Counted from the stretch's first letter, positions 45,275 to 53,994 are shown. The stretch is DNA of 64,000 bases from Pantoea rwandensis (GCF_002095475.1 NZ_MLFR01000002.1:248001-312000); one strand, 5' to 3'. Notes: generated from the letters alone by a model not told the origin. Program-made: numbers and translations.

Positions 45275-45739
45275 TCAATCGAGATTTTTAGCCAGGATCT
45301 GCATAACATCCTCAACGGAGGTCGTGCTTAGCAGGGTGTTCATCTCTGCTGTTTTCTGGAACAAAGAAATCAGCTTCATCAGGAACTCGAGATGCGCATC
45401 TTTTTCTTTCAGAAGCAGAAAGAAAATGACATTCACCTTCATTGTCAGGTCAGGATCTTCTGCCTGATTGAACTCAATGCCTTCAGGGCATGTGACAACA
45501 ACCAGTCGCTCCTCGCGGACATGTTCAACATCAACATGGGGGATCGCGACGCCCATAGTTTCCAGCTGCATTGCTGTTGGGTGGTTCTGCTCACGTAAAA
45601 CCAGAGCCTCACGGTAACTCTCTTCAACAATCCCTTTGGCAAGGAGTTGATCAGTGATTTTGCTGAACAACGCATTACGGTCCTGCGGTGCCTGATGCAG
45701 ATGGATAAGCTCGCGATCTAGTGATGTATTCAATGGCAT
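45275..45739 (-). CDS. gatA: PTS EIIA, fructose/mannitol/galactitol type
   Basis: A 154-residue EIIA of the Fru/Mtl/Gat superfamily. The phosphorylated histidine lies in MGVAIPHVDVEHV (about residue 63). ATG at 45739 is preferred because AGAGGT precedes it; a longer in-frame start is possible. It is the first gene of the PTS operon and receives phosphate from HPr, perhaps the dedicated HPr encoded at 38835. A GntR operator-like motif lies about 70 bp upstream. Confidence 0.88.
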   Translation of the reverse strand: MPLNTSLDRELIHLHQAPQDRNALFSKITDQLLAKGIVEESYREALVLREQNHPTAMQLETMGVAIPHVDVEHVREERLVVVTCPEGIEFNQAEDPDLTMKVNVIFFLLLKEKDAHLEFLMKLISLFQKTAEMNTLLSTTSVEDVMQILAKNLD

Positions 45740-45807
45740 CTTGTACCTCTGTCCTTCCAAATTTTATCGAATCTCCTGACTCATCGTGACCAGTGTCAGG
45801 CATGGTT

Positions 45808-45830
45808 GTCTATGTACAACTATGTTCAAC
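45808..45830. promoter_or_regulatory. GntR operator, copy 2 (before the PTS operon)
   Basis: On the minus strand, TTGAACATA-GTTGTACATA-GAC, 19/22 identical to the copy at 40759. It suggests that the UTRA-GntR protein controls both halves of the cluster. Confidence 0.7.
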
Positions 45831-45839
45831 CTGAGTGAA

Positions 45840-46297
45840 CCCTACTCCTGAGAAGTGGCTGCGAGCAATGTGCTCTGACAGGTTTTGTGCTTCTGCTCAC
45901 ACAAAAAATTTTGTTTCTTAAAACAGGCGCTGAAAAAACAATCATTAACTTCATGAAATATAGGATATTTATAGGTAATTTTATCGTTTCTTTTTGAAAA
46001 AATAGAATTTAAATTTAGCCAGCAAATAGTAACAGCTGTAATTAAATTAACTTGAACTTATTTAAATTATAATAATGGTTTTTTTGTGAACTAAAAGTTT
46101 AATCATATCAATACCCTGAAGTTAGAATCGCAACTCGTGAAATCTTAATACCGATAACTTTGGGTTGACGATGTCATTTAACATGCTGTACACAATACGC
46201 CCTAAATTTAATACTACATTTTCAACTACGTGGTTTACATGGACGATATCAATTCCGTAAAAAAAATAATGCATTTCTACTATTGTCTTCTCGTTAA
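45840..46297. other. AT-rich intergenic stretch, no gene seen
   Basis: Upstream of the PTS operon. Strongly AT-rich, with no ORF carrying a credible start and ribosome site. A minus-strand open frame here starts only at TTG and was not accepted. Confidence 0.5.
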
Positions 46298-46531
46298 TAT
46301 GAAAATGAGAAACGCGCGCCAACTTGTTATAAAAAACAAGAGCACGCAAGGATAGTTAAGAAATGGTTAAAAAATGCCAAAGATAAAAAGTTATTTGATC
46401 CTTTAGTTTGCAATGAGGTCGATTGGCTTGTGACTGAGGTTGACCGTTATTCTCCAGCCCAGTTTGAAGAAAGGATCAATAAGATATATTATCTTTCGAA
46501 GGAGATAATTCAAGAGAACCGTTCACATTGA
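46298..46531 (+). pseudogene. Start-less small ORF remnant
   Basis: An open frame of 77 codons with protein-like composition (it includes KKLFDPLVCNEVDWLVTE and ends YYLSKEIIQENRSH) but no ATG, GTG or TTG with a ribosome site at its beginning. It reads like the C-terminal end of a gene whose start has been lost. I do not recognise the family; small charged proteins like this are common among toxin-immunity genes, but nothing here proves it. Confidence 0.4.
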
Positions 46532-46641
46532 TTTTTTTGCTGTCGAAACCTGACATTTACTTTAAATCGCTCAACCATGAAAAAATAAATAGGTCACCAA
46601 ACATTTCAGCATGACCAATATCCATTACATTGTTTATCCTT

Positions 46642-46662
46642 CAACAGGCAACAGGCAACAGG
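46642..46662. repeat. Three-copy heptanucleotide repeat (CAACAGG)3
   Basis: Three perfect tandem copies of CAACAGG in the non-coding part of the decayed island. Same unit length as the TTAGCTG array at 18163 but unrelated in sequence. Confidence 0.8.
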
Positions 46663-46890
46663 CATTTTGATCAGAGGGAGAATTTAATTAAATAAAAATA
46701 ACATACACTTTTCATAATGTGCCATTCATCTCCTAGAGTCCTTCTATATTTTTTGGGAAGAAAAGAGCAGAACCCGCTTCAAACGATACGGGTTCTGCGC
46801 CTTCAGGAGTAGAGGTTCCCTCACCGTGCAGTCTATGTATGCTCTGCAATTTATCGATAAGATCCATGTGAATACTCCAAAATACCTGTA

Positions 46891-47202
46891 TTAACATTTC
46901 CACTGCCAGATAAGCTTAGTTTCAATCCAAAAAAAGATAACTAGCGTGCCTGGCAGACCTTTCATAGTCCCTCTTTGGACAAAACCTTTGTTGGGCGCAG
47001 GTTGAATATATTTTACAACACTCATAGCATTTAAAACCCATATGAAAAACAAAAATAGATTTAAAAAATTAAATAACTGCATCTGATTATTACGAAACAT
47101 TAACCTTTGTAAAACACTTTCCATTTCCTCCACAAAATTATTATTTGAAATAGTTATTAAATCCACAAGTTTCAAATGTTATTTTTTATAAGTCGTCGCC
47201 AT
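46891..47202 (-). pseudogene. Small membrane-protein gene interrupted by a stop at codon 8
   Basis: ATG at 47202 behind GGAG reads MATTYKK and then TAA. The same frame continues for 96 more codons without interruption, with a hydrophobic stretch (LFNFLNLFLFFIWVLNAMSVV) and a second near the C-terminus (GTLVIFFWIETKLIWQW). The good ribosome site on a 7-codon frame that reopens in register suggests a nonsense mutation in a ~103-residue membrane protein. Translation might restart at TTG 47175. Family not recognised. Confidence 0.45.
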
Positions 47203-47337
47203 ATAATTCTCCACTCGGTAAGAAAATGGGCTAATAGCCCATACCCTCGTATCGACCATATAGATTACAACTGACATGGAGGAGGATCCAAAATCAAAAT
47301 GCTCCACCACTTGTCTGGTCATGCTTGAGTGCAAAGA

Positions 47338-47520
47338 TTAAGTTTCATTTTCCTGTGCGTCTTTTTTTCTAATCACTACCCCATAGTAACCTTTTGCAGA
47401 AGCAAGACTGACTATCCCGCCGCGCACGTCAGACCACAGTGCGGCGGGGTCCCGTTCCGTAGGGACTCCAAACCCACCAGCTCCCGGCCCTTTACCTTTA
47501 TGATGTCTCCGGGCTAGCAC
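47338..47520 (-). CDS. Unassigned 60-residue ORF, possibly a gene remnant
   Basis: An open frame starting at GTG 47520 and coding for a glycine-rich then mixed peptide (KGKGPGAGGFGVPTERD ... GGIVSLASAKGYYGVVIRKK). There is no clear ribosome site and no recognised domain. The DNA also folds into GC-rich inverted repeats (around 47409-47450), so it could equally be a structured non-coding segment. Confidence 0.25.
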   Translation of the reverse strand: MLARRHHKGKGPGAGGFGVPTERDPAALWSDVRGGIVSLASAKGYYGVVIRKKDAQENET

Positions 47521-47757
47521 TGCATGACGACTTTATTGCCGTGTTCAATTCGTTGTGAACCCCTTATGGTTGTAAAATGAGCCAGCACCGCACTCATACT
47601 TCCAAAAGATGCAATAACAGACCGGTTCTACTTACGTGAAGTCACCGTTGCTTCGGGTGGCATCACCTGAAATCTCATAACAGTCGTCAGTTCACTCCTG
47701 TATTTACTAAACCGGCGCTGTCCATGTACAGGTCGTACTGATGGAATACAATCGGGA

Positions 47758-47919
47758 CTACCGCTTAATTGACTTCGATAGAGTATTCTTCATGTAATCC
47801 TTCAACCCTCCGTATCCATTAGGGCCATTATGTCGGAGAGTGCCACCAACTCCTCCGCCAACCAGACCTAGCAATGCCCTAATGCTGCTATTAGCACTAT
47901 CAAGCGTTCGTATATTCAT
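47758..47919 (-). CDS. Glycine-rich 53-residue peptide, bacteriocin-precursor-like
   Basis: A small gene with ATG at 47919 and AGGA eight bases upstream. The product starts MNIRTLDSANSS, has a hydrophobic glycine-rich middle (LLGLVGGGVGG) and ends in a basic tail (KNTLSKSIKR). A short polar leader ending at a Gly-Gly pair, followed by a Gly-rich cationic peptide, is the general plan of class II microcin precursors, but the leader does not match the known microcin leader consensus well. No exporter gene is nearby. Could be an orphan or decayed bacteriocin gene, or an unrelated small membrane peptide. Confidence 0.4.
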   Translation of the reverse strand: MNIRTLDSANSSIRALLGLVGGGVGGTLRHNGPNGYGGLKDYMKNTLSKSIKR

Positions 47920-48136
47920 GATGGCATTCCTACTGGGAAAATTTGCTGAGAGCCGATCCGGCAGCACCCTCAAGAACACTCCTCATGTTGCAATCTGTGA
48001 ATGCGTACACGTAAGGGAACGCAGCTACCTGCTGCGGGCGGTTCACAGCTCATTACAGTCCCCTCGCGGAAGTACTCACCGCGTGAGACGCATCGTTCCT
48101 TCATTGAGTAAGAGAGAACTATCAAGCGTTGAAAGC

Positions 48137-48176
48137 CCTACCAGGCAAGTGGATGTCGTTCTCGTCCGCTGGTAGG
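48137..48176. other. Inverted repeat downstream of the broken small gene
   Basis: CCTACCAG (48137-48144) and CTGGTAGG (48169-48176) with a 24-base loop, about 10 bp past the stop of the 48186-48464 pseudogene. It may terminate that transcript, although there is no U tract. Confidence 0.4.
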
Positions 48177-48185
48177 CATGTTCAG

Positions 48186-48464
48186 TTAAGACGCCAACTG
48201 CAGACCTCTGCCTGAGAACTCAAGTTCAAGCGTGTCTCCTGTTACCCTATTAGTTATTGCTATCCGGCATGAATATCCGCCCTCTTCATCTGCATAATCT
48301 GAGTAGAAATATTCACTATCGGGAATAGTCTGGATGATTCTGCGTGCCTACTGTTCGGCGTAGTCCTGAATGCCTTCAATATCAGACAAACAAGCTTCCG
48401 CTCCAAAACGTGCAATGATTTCATATATCTTCTTCTCAACAATAATTACCGAAGCAGTCTGCAC
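48186..48464 (-). pseudogene. Small acidic protein gene with in-frame amber stop
   Basis: GTG at 48464 with GAGGGG a few bases upstream starts a frame of 92 sense or stop codons that ends at TAA 48186. Codon 39 is TAG (48350-48348); before it lies KKIYEIIARFGAEACLSDIE, after it ARRIIQTIPDSEYFYSDYAD and LELEFSGRGLQLAS, all protein-like and in one frame. That indicates a single nonsense change in a ~91-residue protein. It follows the 48477-48605 gene by 12 bp, so the two were probably an operon. Family not recognised. Confidence 0.5.
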
Positions 48465-48476
48465 GTTAAAATCCCC

Positions 48477-48605
48477 TCAGTTTTGCTCAAGATCGCGTTC
48501 GTTAAGACGCATAATCTTGTTGACGTCTTCATTCATTATTCCATTCCTGATGATCTTAATCGGCGGAATGCGTACCCCTCCTGCGCGATATTCGACAAGA
48601 CACAT
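48477..48605 (-). CDS. Unassigned 42-residue protein
   Basis: ATG at 48605, with GAGGGAG a few bases upstream, reads MCLVEYRAGGVRIPPIKIIR and ends in a charged tail (IMRLNERDLEQN). Its stop is 12 bp before the GTG of the next small (broken) gene, suggesting translational coupling. Frames upstream of it look like fragments in more than one register, so it may be the end of a decayed larger gene. No family recognised. Confidence 0.35.
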   Translation of the reverse strand: MCLVEYRAGGVRIPPIKIIRNGIMNEDVNKIMRLNERDLEQN

Positions 48606-48748
48606 CAACTCCCTCTGATGAAAAACAAGCTTCTACATATGGGTATCCGGTGTATGCGTTGCGATACTCCTTTGAGTGACCCTAAGCCCATAGACAAATC
48701 TGCCCTATCTACCCATAAATTCGTTTTATCCACAACGTGTGTTCGTTT

Positions 48749-48769
48749 AATGGGCTATGCCCATTAACA
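48749..48769. other. Perfect hairpin TTAATGGG-N5-CCCATTAA
   Basis: Eight-base arms and a 5-base loop in non-coding DNA. A related hairpin (ATGGGCTAATAGCCCAT) occurs at 47226-47242. These resemble terminator remnants at the edges of the decayed small genes. Confidence 0.5.
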
Positions 48770-48914
48770 ATAGGGATGCCTGCGCCGGTGCAGGAGATTA
48801 ACGGAAGAGATTGTAAGGTAGGAATATAGCCGGACATTTGGACGCAGACCGGAAGTTCTTTTTTGCAACCTTCCTCAGTGCCTGGACCGAGGAAGGTTTG
48901 CCCTTAGAGTGACA

Positions 48915-50006
48915 TCAAACCAGCGTACCCTTTACGCCATGCGGTTCAGAACGCAAATACTGTGATGGTGCCTTGACCTGTGCATTGAGCGCAGCAGCGG
49001 CTTGCCACGGCCAGTGTGGGTTATAGAGCACTGCGCGACCGAGTGCCACTAGGTCAGCATCCCCTTGCTCCAGTACTGCTTCCGCCTGCTGCGGGTCAGT
49101 GATCAAACCAACGCCCATCACCGGAATGTTCACCTGCTGGCGAATGGCGCGCGCAAAGGGCAACTGATAGCCTGGTCCCACCGCGATGTTTTGCAAGGGT
49201 GACAACCCACCGCTCGAGACATGCACATAATCACAGCCCAGCGTTTCCAGCTGCTGGCTAAACTCAATGGATTGCTCTTCATCCCAACCGCCATCGACCC
49301 AGTCGGTGGCAGAAAGACGCACACCTACCGGAATTGAAGCCGGCACGGCGGCGCGCACCGCGGAAAAGACTTCCAGTGGGAAACGTAAACGGTTCTCCAG
49401 CGAGCCACCATATTGATCCTGACGCTGATTGCTCAGTGGCGAGAGGAACTGGTGCAGCAGATAACCGTGTGCCGCATGGATCTCAATCAGTTCAATTCCC
49501 AACCGCACGGCACGCTGCGCGCTCTCCACAAAGGCCTGCTTGATGCGCGCCAGTCCCGCGTCATCCAGTACGGTGGGTGCAACGTCCTGCTCAGCAAAGC
49601 CCAAGGCCGAAGGTGCAACGGTTTGCCAGCCACCTTCGCTCGCAGGCAGTTGATGTCCTCCTTGCCATGGTGCGCGGCAAGAGGCTTTACGCCCGGCATG
49701 GCCGAGCTGAATGCCCAGACGAATCGGTGACCAGGTACGAATATCGGCCAGCACAGTGTGTAGCGCCGCTTCGGTCTCATCATCCCACAGGCCTAAATCA
49801 CCCGGCGAGATACGACCGATTGCTTCCACTGCTGTCGCTTCGAGAATCAGCAGACCTGCACCGGATAGCGCCAGCGAACCTAAGTGGATGCGGTGCCAGC
49901 TGCTGGCACGTCCTGCTTCGGCTGAGTACTGGCACATTGGCGCGATGACGATGCGATTCTCCAGTGCCAGTTCCCCAATCTTTGCCGCACTAAATAGTTG
50001 ACTCAT
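48915..50006 (-). CDS. Old Yellow Enzyme (NADH:flavin oxidoreductase, YqjM/NamA-like)
   Basis: A 363-residue FMN-dependent ene-reductase of the thermophilic-like OYE group. Marks: IVIAPMCQYSAEAG with the active-site cysteine, IQLGHAGRKAS, the substrate-binding pair in IEIHAAHGYLLHQFLSPLSNQR, and VRLSATDWVDGG. Such enzymes reduce activated C=C bonds of enones and nitro-compounds with NAD(P)H. It is downstream of a DUF2798 gene and the divergent LysR gene, a common detoxification layout. Not linked to the carbohydrate operons. Confidence 0.88.
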   Translation of the reverse strand: MSQLFSAAKIGELALENRIVIAPMCQYSAEAGRASSWHRIHLGSLALSGAGLLILEATAVEAIGRISPGDLGLWDDETEAALHTVLADIRTWSPIRLGIQLGHAGRKASCRAPWQGGHQLPASEGGWQTVAPSALGFAEQDVAPTVLDDAGLARIKQAFVESAQRAVRLGIELIEIHAAHGYLLHQFLSPLSNQRQDQYGGSLENRLRFPLEVFSAVRAAVPASIPVGVRLSATDWVDGGWDEEQSIEFSQQLETLGCDYVHVSSGGLSPLQNIAVGPGYQLPFARAIRQQVNIPVMGVGLITDPQQAEAVLEQGDADLVALGRAVLYNPHWPWQAAAALNAQVKAPSQYLRSEPHGVKGTLV

Positions 50007-50162
50007 CTTTATCCCTTAACGTTAGGTTCAGCTGCGCTGTACGGGTTTCACTCAAGGCAAAACCTCTGTAAATCATCTTCTCTCTCGCGGCTAACCCTAC
50101 ACGCTCAGACGCTAGCTGTTCACACATTGCATGCTGTTTCTCAGTCTGAGCGTTAACCTGTC

Positions 50163-50426
50163 TCAATGCCCATGCACCGTTAGCCCCACCAGCCTGACCA
50201 CTATCGGGCGCACTACAAGAATGCAGATAAAGGCAGCAGGCATGGCGACTTGGTAGGCATTCATCACATTTGTCATGTAATGCGGTCCCACACCAAATTC
50301 GGCAAAGGTAATCACCAGACTCATCAGAAAGGCCATGATGGTCGCCATATATAGCGCGAAAATGTAAGGTGAAGTGTGCTTCGGAAAGCGAACTTTGGCG
50401 ATTTTCTTGGTGGTTGCATCCGTCAT
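50163..50426 (-). CDS. DUF2798 small membrane protein
   Basis: An 87-residue protein with two hydrophobic segments (YIFALYMATIMAFLMSLVITF and MPAAFICILVVRPIVVRLVG), the pattern of DUF2798 proteins. ATG at 50426 is chosen because AGGA lies seven bases upstream; the longer open frame lacks support. DUF2798 genes often sit beside LysR regulators, as here (128 bp divergent). Function unknown. Confidence 0.75.
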   Translation of the reverse strand: MTDATTKKIAKVRFPKHTSPYIFALYMATIMAFLMSLVITFAEFGVGPHYMTNVMNAYQVAMPAAFICILVVRPIVVRLVGLTVHGH

Positions 50427-50553
50427 AGCGTTATCCTGTTCAATATGGGTTAGCAAGGCAGCCGCTAAGCTATCAAGCTGACTAAAGCAGCGGTAGAACG
50501 GTTCTGCTTTAATCATTATTAAGCAAACATGACGAATTGAGCGTTGAGGTCTT

Positions 50554-51465
50554 ATGGATTTGCTAGGGTTGATCGGTACCTTTATCCGGGTGGTGGAAAA
50601 CGGCAGCATCGCAGCGGCAGCGCGCGCGAAAGGGATGAGCCCTGCGGCGGTCAGTCAGAGCCTTGCCCGGCTGGAATATCATCTAGGGGTGCGCCTGCTG
50701 TCACGCACAACCCGCAGTATGACCCTGACCGAAAGCGGTAAACGCTATTTCGAAAAAGTGCGACATATTCCTTATGACGTGGATATCGCTTCGCAGGCTG
50801 CGGCATTGGAAACCAAGCCGCAGGGGGCACTTTGCATTGCCACAACGGCAGCATTTGGCCGCTACGTGCTCGCCCCCCTGATGCCGGCGTTCAAGGAGGT
50901 GTACCCCGGCATTGATATTGAGTTGATTAGCACCGATCGCAATGTCGATCACCGACGGGAGGGTGTCGACGTCAGTATTCGCATCGAAGCACAGCTGAAC
51001 GATCAACTGATTGCCCGCAAAATTGCATCGTTACCTTTTATTTTCTGCGCAGCACCTGCTTATCTGCAGCGTGCGGGCATGCCGGAAAGTCCCGACGACC
51101 TTAGCCAGCACGCTTGCCTGGTTTTCCGCTATCCCACCGATGGACGCTTTTTGCCCTGGACGTTTCGGGTTGATGGCCAGGAGGTGGCGGCGAAACTCAA
51201 CCCCGGGTTTATCAGCGACGATATTGATATCATTGCCAATATCGCGGTCAATGGCGGTGGTATTGCCCGGCTGGCGAGTTTTATTGCAAAACCCTTAATC
51301 GACAGTGGGCAACTCATCGCTTTATTCCCTTCCGACCAGAACAATGAAAGTCGTGTTGCCTCTTCACCCATGAACATTTTCGCCTGCGTCAACGAACGTT
51401 CAGCACTCAACGCAAAGGTCAGAGCCTTTATTACTTTTTTAGAGCAGGCGATGCAGTCAACGTGA
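50554..51465 (+). CDS. LysR-family transcriptional regulator
   Basis: A 303-residue LysR regulator with a standard helix-turn-helix (IAAAARAKGMSPAAVSQSLA, residues about 20-39; then LEYHLGVRLLSRTTRSMTLT) and a two-lobed effector domain. The effector domain resembles the CrgA/AaeR-like group (LMPAFKEVYPGIDIELIST). GAGG precedes the ATG. It is divergent from the DUF2798/Old Yellow Enzyme genes and most likely regulates them. Confidence 0.88.
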   Translation: MDLLGLIGTFIRVVENGSIAAAARAKGMSPAAVSQSLARLEYHLGVRLLSRTTRSMTLTESGKRYFEKVRHIPYDVDIASQAAALETKPQGALCIATTAAFGRYVLAPLMPAFKEVYPGIDIELISTDRNVDHRREGVDVSIRIEAQLNDQLIARKIASLPFIFCAAPAYLQRAGMPESPDDLSQHACLVFRYPTDGRFLPWTFRVDGQEVAAKLNPGFISDDIDIIANIAVNGGGIARLASFIAKPLIDSGQLIALFPSDQNNESRVASSPMNIFACVNERSALNAKVRAFITFLEQAMQST

Positions 51466-51466
51466 C

Positions 51467-51619
51467 TCACTCCAGCGGCAGCGCTGTCTCCTGCAGGTGA
51501 CGCCAGAGCACGTTCCCCTGCGGGTCTAACATGAAAACGACCGTCGAGAAACGCAACGTCGTATTTTGTCCGATGATGTGGTGATATGTTGCTGTTCTTT
51601 TTAGCTTCGAAATGTCCAT
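51467..51619 (-). pseudogene. 50-codon ORF, probable remnant
   Basis: ATG at 51619 opens a 50-residue frame (it includes TVVFMLDPQGNVLWRHLQET) that reads like the C-terminal part of a thioredoxin-fold peroxidase (the FMLDPQGNVLW stretch), without a catalytic cysteine. Only a weak AGAAAG precedes it. It fills most of the 320-bp gap between the LysR gene and the sgbE-like gene. Most likely a leftover of a deleted gene. Confidence 0.35.
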
Positions 51620-51785
51620 CTTTCTAATTAAAACAATCATTCGCGAGGTTGTGAATAAAAGGCTGCCAGTGATTTTAAATAAAACAGCCCTATCCTTCTA
51701 TTTTACAAAAGGATTTTATTATTCACTTTTAATGTTTTAGGTGAGTAGCGTTATTAACACTCTATCCGGTCACGGAAATTTTAAC

Positions 51786-52484
51786 CTACTGCCCGTAATA
51801 GGCATTTTTGCCGTGCTTTCTTAAAAAGTGTTTATCCAGAAGCACCTGTTGCATAGGATTTATCCCGGGTGTCAGTTGCCGAGAGAAAATACCCATATAC
51901 GCGATCTCTTCCATCACCACCGCATTGTGAACAGCAGTATCTGCATCTTTTCCCCAGGCAAAAGGTCCATGAGCATTAATCAGTACGCCAGGAACATCCG
52001 TTGGGCTAATATCACGCGACCGGAATGTCTCAATAATAACTTGCCCCGTGTTATGCTCGTAATCATTGACTATTTCATGCTCTGTCATAAGACGGGTGCA
52101 AGGGATAGAGCCGTAGAAATAATCCGCATGAGTGGTTCCCCATGCCGGCAGATCTTGCCCTGCCTGAGACCAGATGGTGGCATGACGAGAATGAGTATGT
52201 ACGATGCCACCGATATCATCAAAAGCACGATAAAGCGCAAGATGGGTTGCGGTATCAGATGAAGGTTTTTTCTTGCCCTCAACAATGCGGCCGCTCTCCA
52301 GGTCGAGAACCACGATATCCTCGACCGTCATGCCGTCGTATTCCACACCGGAAGGTTTGATCGCAACAACATTGTTCGCGCGATCGATGGCGCTTACATT
52401 CCCCCAAGTAAAGGTAACGAGTTGGTGCCGAGGTAACGCTAAATTAGCTTCAAGTACCTGTTGTTTTAACATCTGCAAATTCAT
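51786..52484 (-). CDS. sgbE: L-ribulose-5-phosphate 4-epimerase
   Basis: A 232-residue class II aldolase-like epimerase (AraD/UlaF/SgbE). Zinc-binding [14 protein letters not shown] and the later catalytic region [22 protein letters not shown] are intact; the length matches E. coli SgbE (231). It converts L-ribulose 5-phosphate to D-xylulose 5-phosphate, the last step into the pentose phosphate pathway. It overlaps the 3-epimerase gene by 4 bp and ends the operon. The choice among AraD, UlaF and SgbE rests on the neighbouring yia/sgb-like genes. Confidence 0.9.
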   Translation of the reverse strand: MNLQMLKQQVLEANLALPRHQLVTFTWGNVSAIDRANNVVAIKPSGVEYDGMTVEDIVVLDLESGRIVEGKKKPSSDTATHLALYRAFDDIGGIVHTHSRHATIWSQAGQDLPAWGTTHADYFYGSIPCTRLMTEHEIVNDYEHNTGQVIIETFRSRDISPTDVPGVLINAHGPFAWGKDADTAVHNAVVMEEIAYMGIFSRQLTPGINPMQQVLLDKHFLRKHGKNAYYGQ

Positions 52485-53341
52485 TGTAATCCCCCTTCCT
52501 GCATTTTTTGTTCAATCCAGCGCCGTGCCTGCACGATTTCTGCCACCGGCTCCTCGGCTTTCTCCGTCCACATTTCAATAAGAAATGAGCCGCGGTAATT
52601 GAGCTGTTTCAGGGTGCGAAAAACGCTGACGAAATCGACACACCCCTGTCCAAAGGGAACATCCCGGAACTGCCCTGGTGAGTTGGCGGTTACCGGCTGC
52701 GTATCTTTAAGATGGATAGCAGCGATGCGATCAATTCCCAGAGTCAGTTCCGCCGTTACATCATTACCCCACGCACTTAGGTTGCCGACGTCGGGATAGA
52801 CCGAAAACCAAGGCGATCCCAACTGCTTTTCCCACACCTTCCATTTGCTGATGGCGTTAATAAATTCAGTGTCCATAATTTCCACTGCCAACATGACTTG
52901 AGCTGCTGCGGCACGTTCTACCGCACGTGACAGACCTTCAGCGAAACGTGCCACCGTGCCTTCATCATGCGGTTCGTAATAGACGTCATATCCGGCCAAC
53001 TGAATGGTGCGAATGCCTACATCTTTGGCGAGTTGGATCGCGCGATCCATCAGGTCATCTGCTCGCTGGCGCGTCGCTGCATCGCGGCTACCAAATGGAA
53101 AACGCCGATGACCCGACAGGCACATAGACGGAATGGTGACGCCCGTTTCAATCATTGCGTTGACCAGCGACAAACGCTGCTCCTTGCTCCAGTCCAGTCG
53201 CGCCAGTCTCTCATCCGTTTCGTCGATAGACATTTCGACAAAGTCGAAGCCGCACGCTTTCGCCAGCGCGAGTCGCTCTGGCCAGGCCAGGTATGCAGGC
53301 AAAGCCTTTTCATAAATTCCAAGTGGATGCTGTCGTTTCAT
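52481..53341 (-). CDS. sgbU: L-ribulose-5-phosphate (L-xylulose 5-P) 3-epimerase
   Basis: A 286-residue TIM-barrel epimerase (UlaE/SgbU family, AP endonuclease-2 superfamily). Key regions: [58 protein letters not shown] and [10 protein letters not shown] with metal-binding acidic residues. It converts L-xylulose 5-phosphate into L-ribulose 5-phosphate. Four-bp overlaps with genes on both sides show tight coupling. Confidence 0.9.
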   Translation of the reverse strand: MKRQHPLGIYEKALPAYLAWPERLALAKACGFDFVEMSIDETDERLARLDWSKEQRLSLVNAMIETGVTIPSMCLSGHRRFPFGSRDAATRQRADDLMDRAIQLAKDVGIRTIQLAGYDVYYEPHDEGTVARFAEGLSRAVERAAAAQVMLAVEIMDTEFINAISKWKVWEKQLGSPWFSVYPDVGNLSAWGNDVTAELTLGIDRIAAIHLKDTQPVTANSPGQFRDVPFGQGCVDFVSVFRTLKQLNYRGSFLIEMWTEKAEEPVAEIVQARRWIEQKMQEGGLQ

Positions 53342-53994
53342 TGCTTTCCCCAGATGTTGGCAATTGCCTGATGAAATTGGTTAGCGGTCGTTAAGCCAGT
53401 CGCGCTGTCACTTAGCGCGCGTCCAGCGATGAAGGCCTTGACATCGATATTGCGGAACTGCGGTAACTCTTCAGGTGTGATGCCGCCGGTAACAGACAGT
53501 GTAAAGCCCATATCTGAAAGCTCCTGCATAGCATTGAGGTCATGCTGACTCCATTGCTGCCCACTCGCCTGCGCATCACGCCCCCGATGATAAATAGCCT
53601 GAGTCAGGCCAAGGTTCCGCCATTGACGCGCGTCTTCTAATGTCCAGTGCCCGAACAACTCAATCTGAATATCGCCCTGATAGCGCTTCGCCACATCCAA
53701 AGCGGTAGCAAATGTGGCCAGCGGCGCCGCACAGATCACCGTCATCCAGTTGGCCCCTGCGTTGAACGCCATATCAGCCAGCGTGGCGCCTGCGTCAGCA
53801 ACCTTGAAATCAGCGACCAGGATTTTCGTCGGATGCTGACTACGCAGGCGAGAGATAGCTTCAATACCTGCGCTAAAGCACAAAATCGTACCGGCTTCGA
53901 TAATGTCGACATCCTGGTGAAGCAACTGTGCTGTCTGCAGGGCAGCGTCCAGGTCGGTGTGATCCAGCGCGAGCTGAAGCAAAGGAAGACTCAT
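53338..53994 (-). CDS. sgbH: 3-keto-L-gulonate-6-phosphate decarboxylase
   Basis: A 218-residue OMP-decarboxylase-superfamily protein (UlaD/SgbH). The metal-binding and catalytic [21 protein letters not shown] and IEIFGHWT-like ([13 protein letters not shown]) segments are present, as is the phosphate-binding [10 protein letters not shown] and FIAGRALSD end. It decarboxylates 3-keto-L-gulonate 6-phosphate to L-xylulose 5-phosphate with Mg2+. Overlaps neighbours by 4 bp on both sides. Confidence 0.9.
   Translation of the reverse strand: MSLPLLQLALDHTDLDAALQTAQLLHQDVDIIEAGTILCFSAGIEAISRLRSQHPTKILVADFKVADAGATLADMAFNAGANWMTVICAAPLATFATALDVAKRYQGDIQIELFGHWTLEDARQWRNLGLTQAIYHRGRDAQASGQQWSQHDLNAMQELSDMGFTLSVTGGITPEELPQFRNIDVKAFIAGRALSDSATGLTTANQFHQAIANIWGKQ

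Noticed and set aside
36849-45739. Calling the PTS cluster the galactitol (gat) operon outright
   Set aside because: FGGY kinase, HPr, SurE and a second MDR enzyme are foreign to the known gat operon, and GatZ is missing, so the substrate is left open.
46122-46349. Minus-strand 75-residue open frame
   Set aside because: It begins only at TTG without a ribosome site, overlaps the better plus-strand remnant, and shows no recognisable motif.
47390-47520. GC-rich paired segments as a tRNA, tmRNA or integron attC site
   Set aside because: No TpsiC arm, CCA end, tag frame or attC core sites could be found.
48868-48899. 10-bp stem (AACCTTCCTC/GAGGAAGGTT) as terminator of the Old Yellow Enzyme gene
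   Set aside because: On the minus strand it is followed by an A run, not a U run, so a Rho-independent terminator is not supported, although a structural role is possible.
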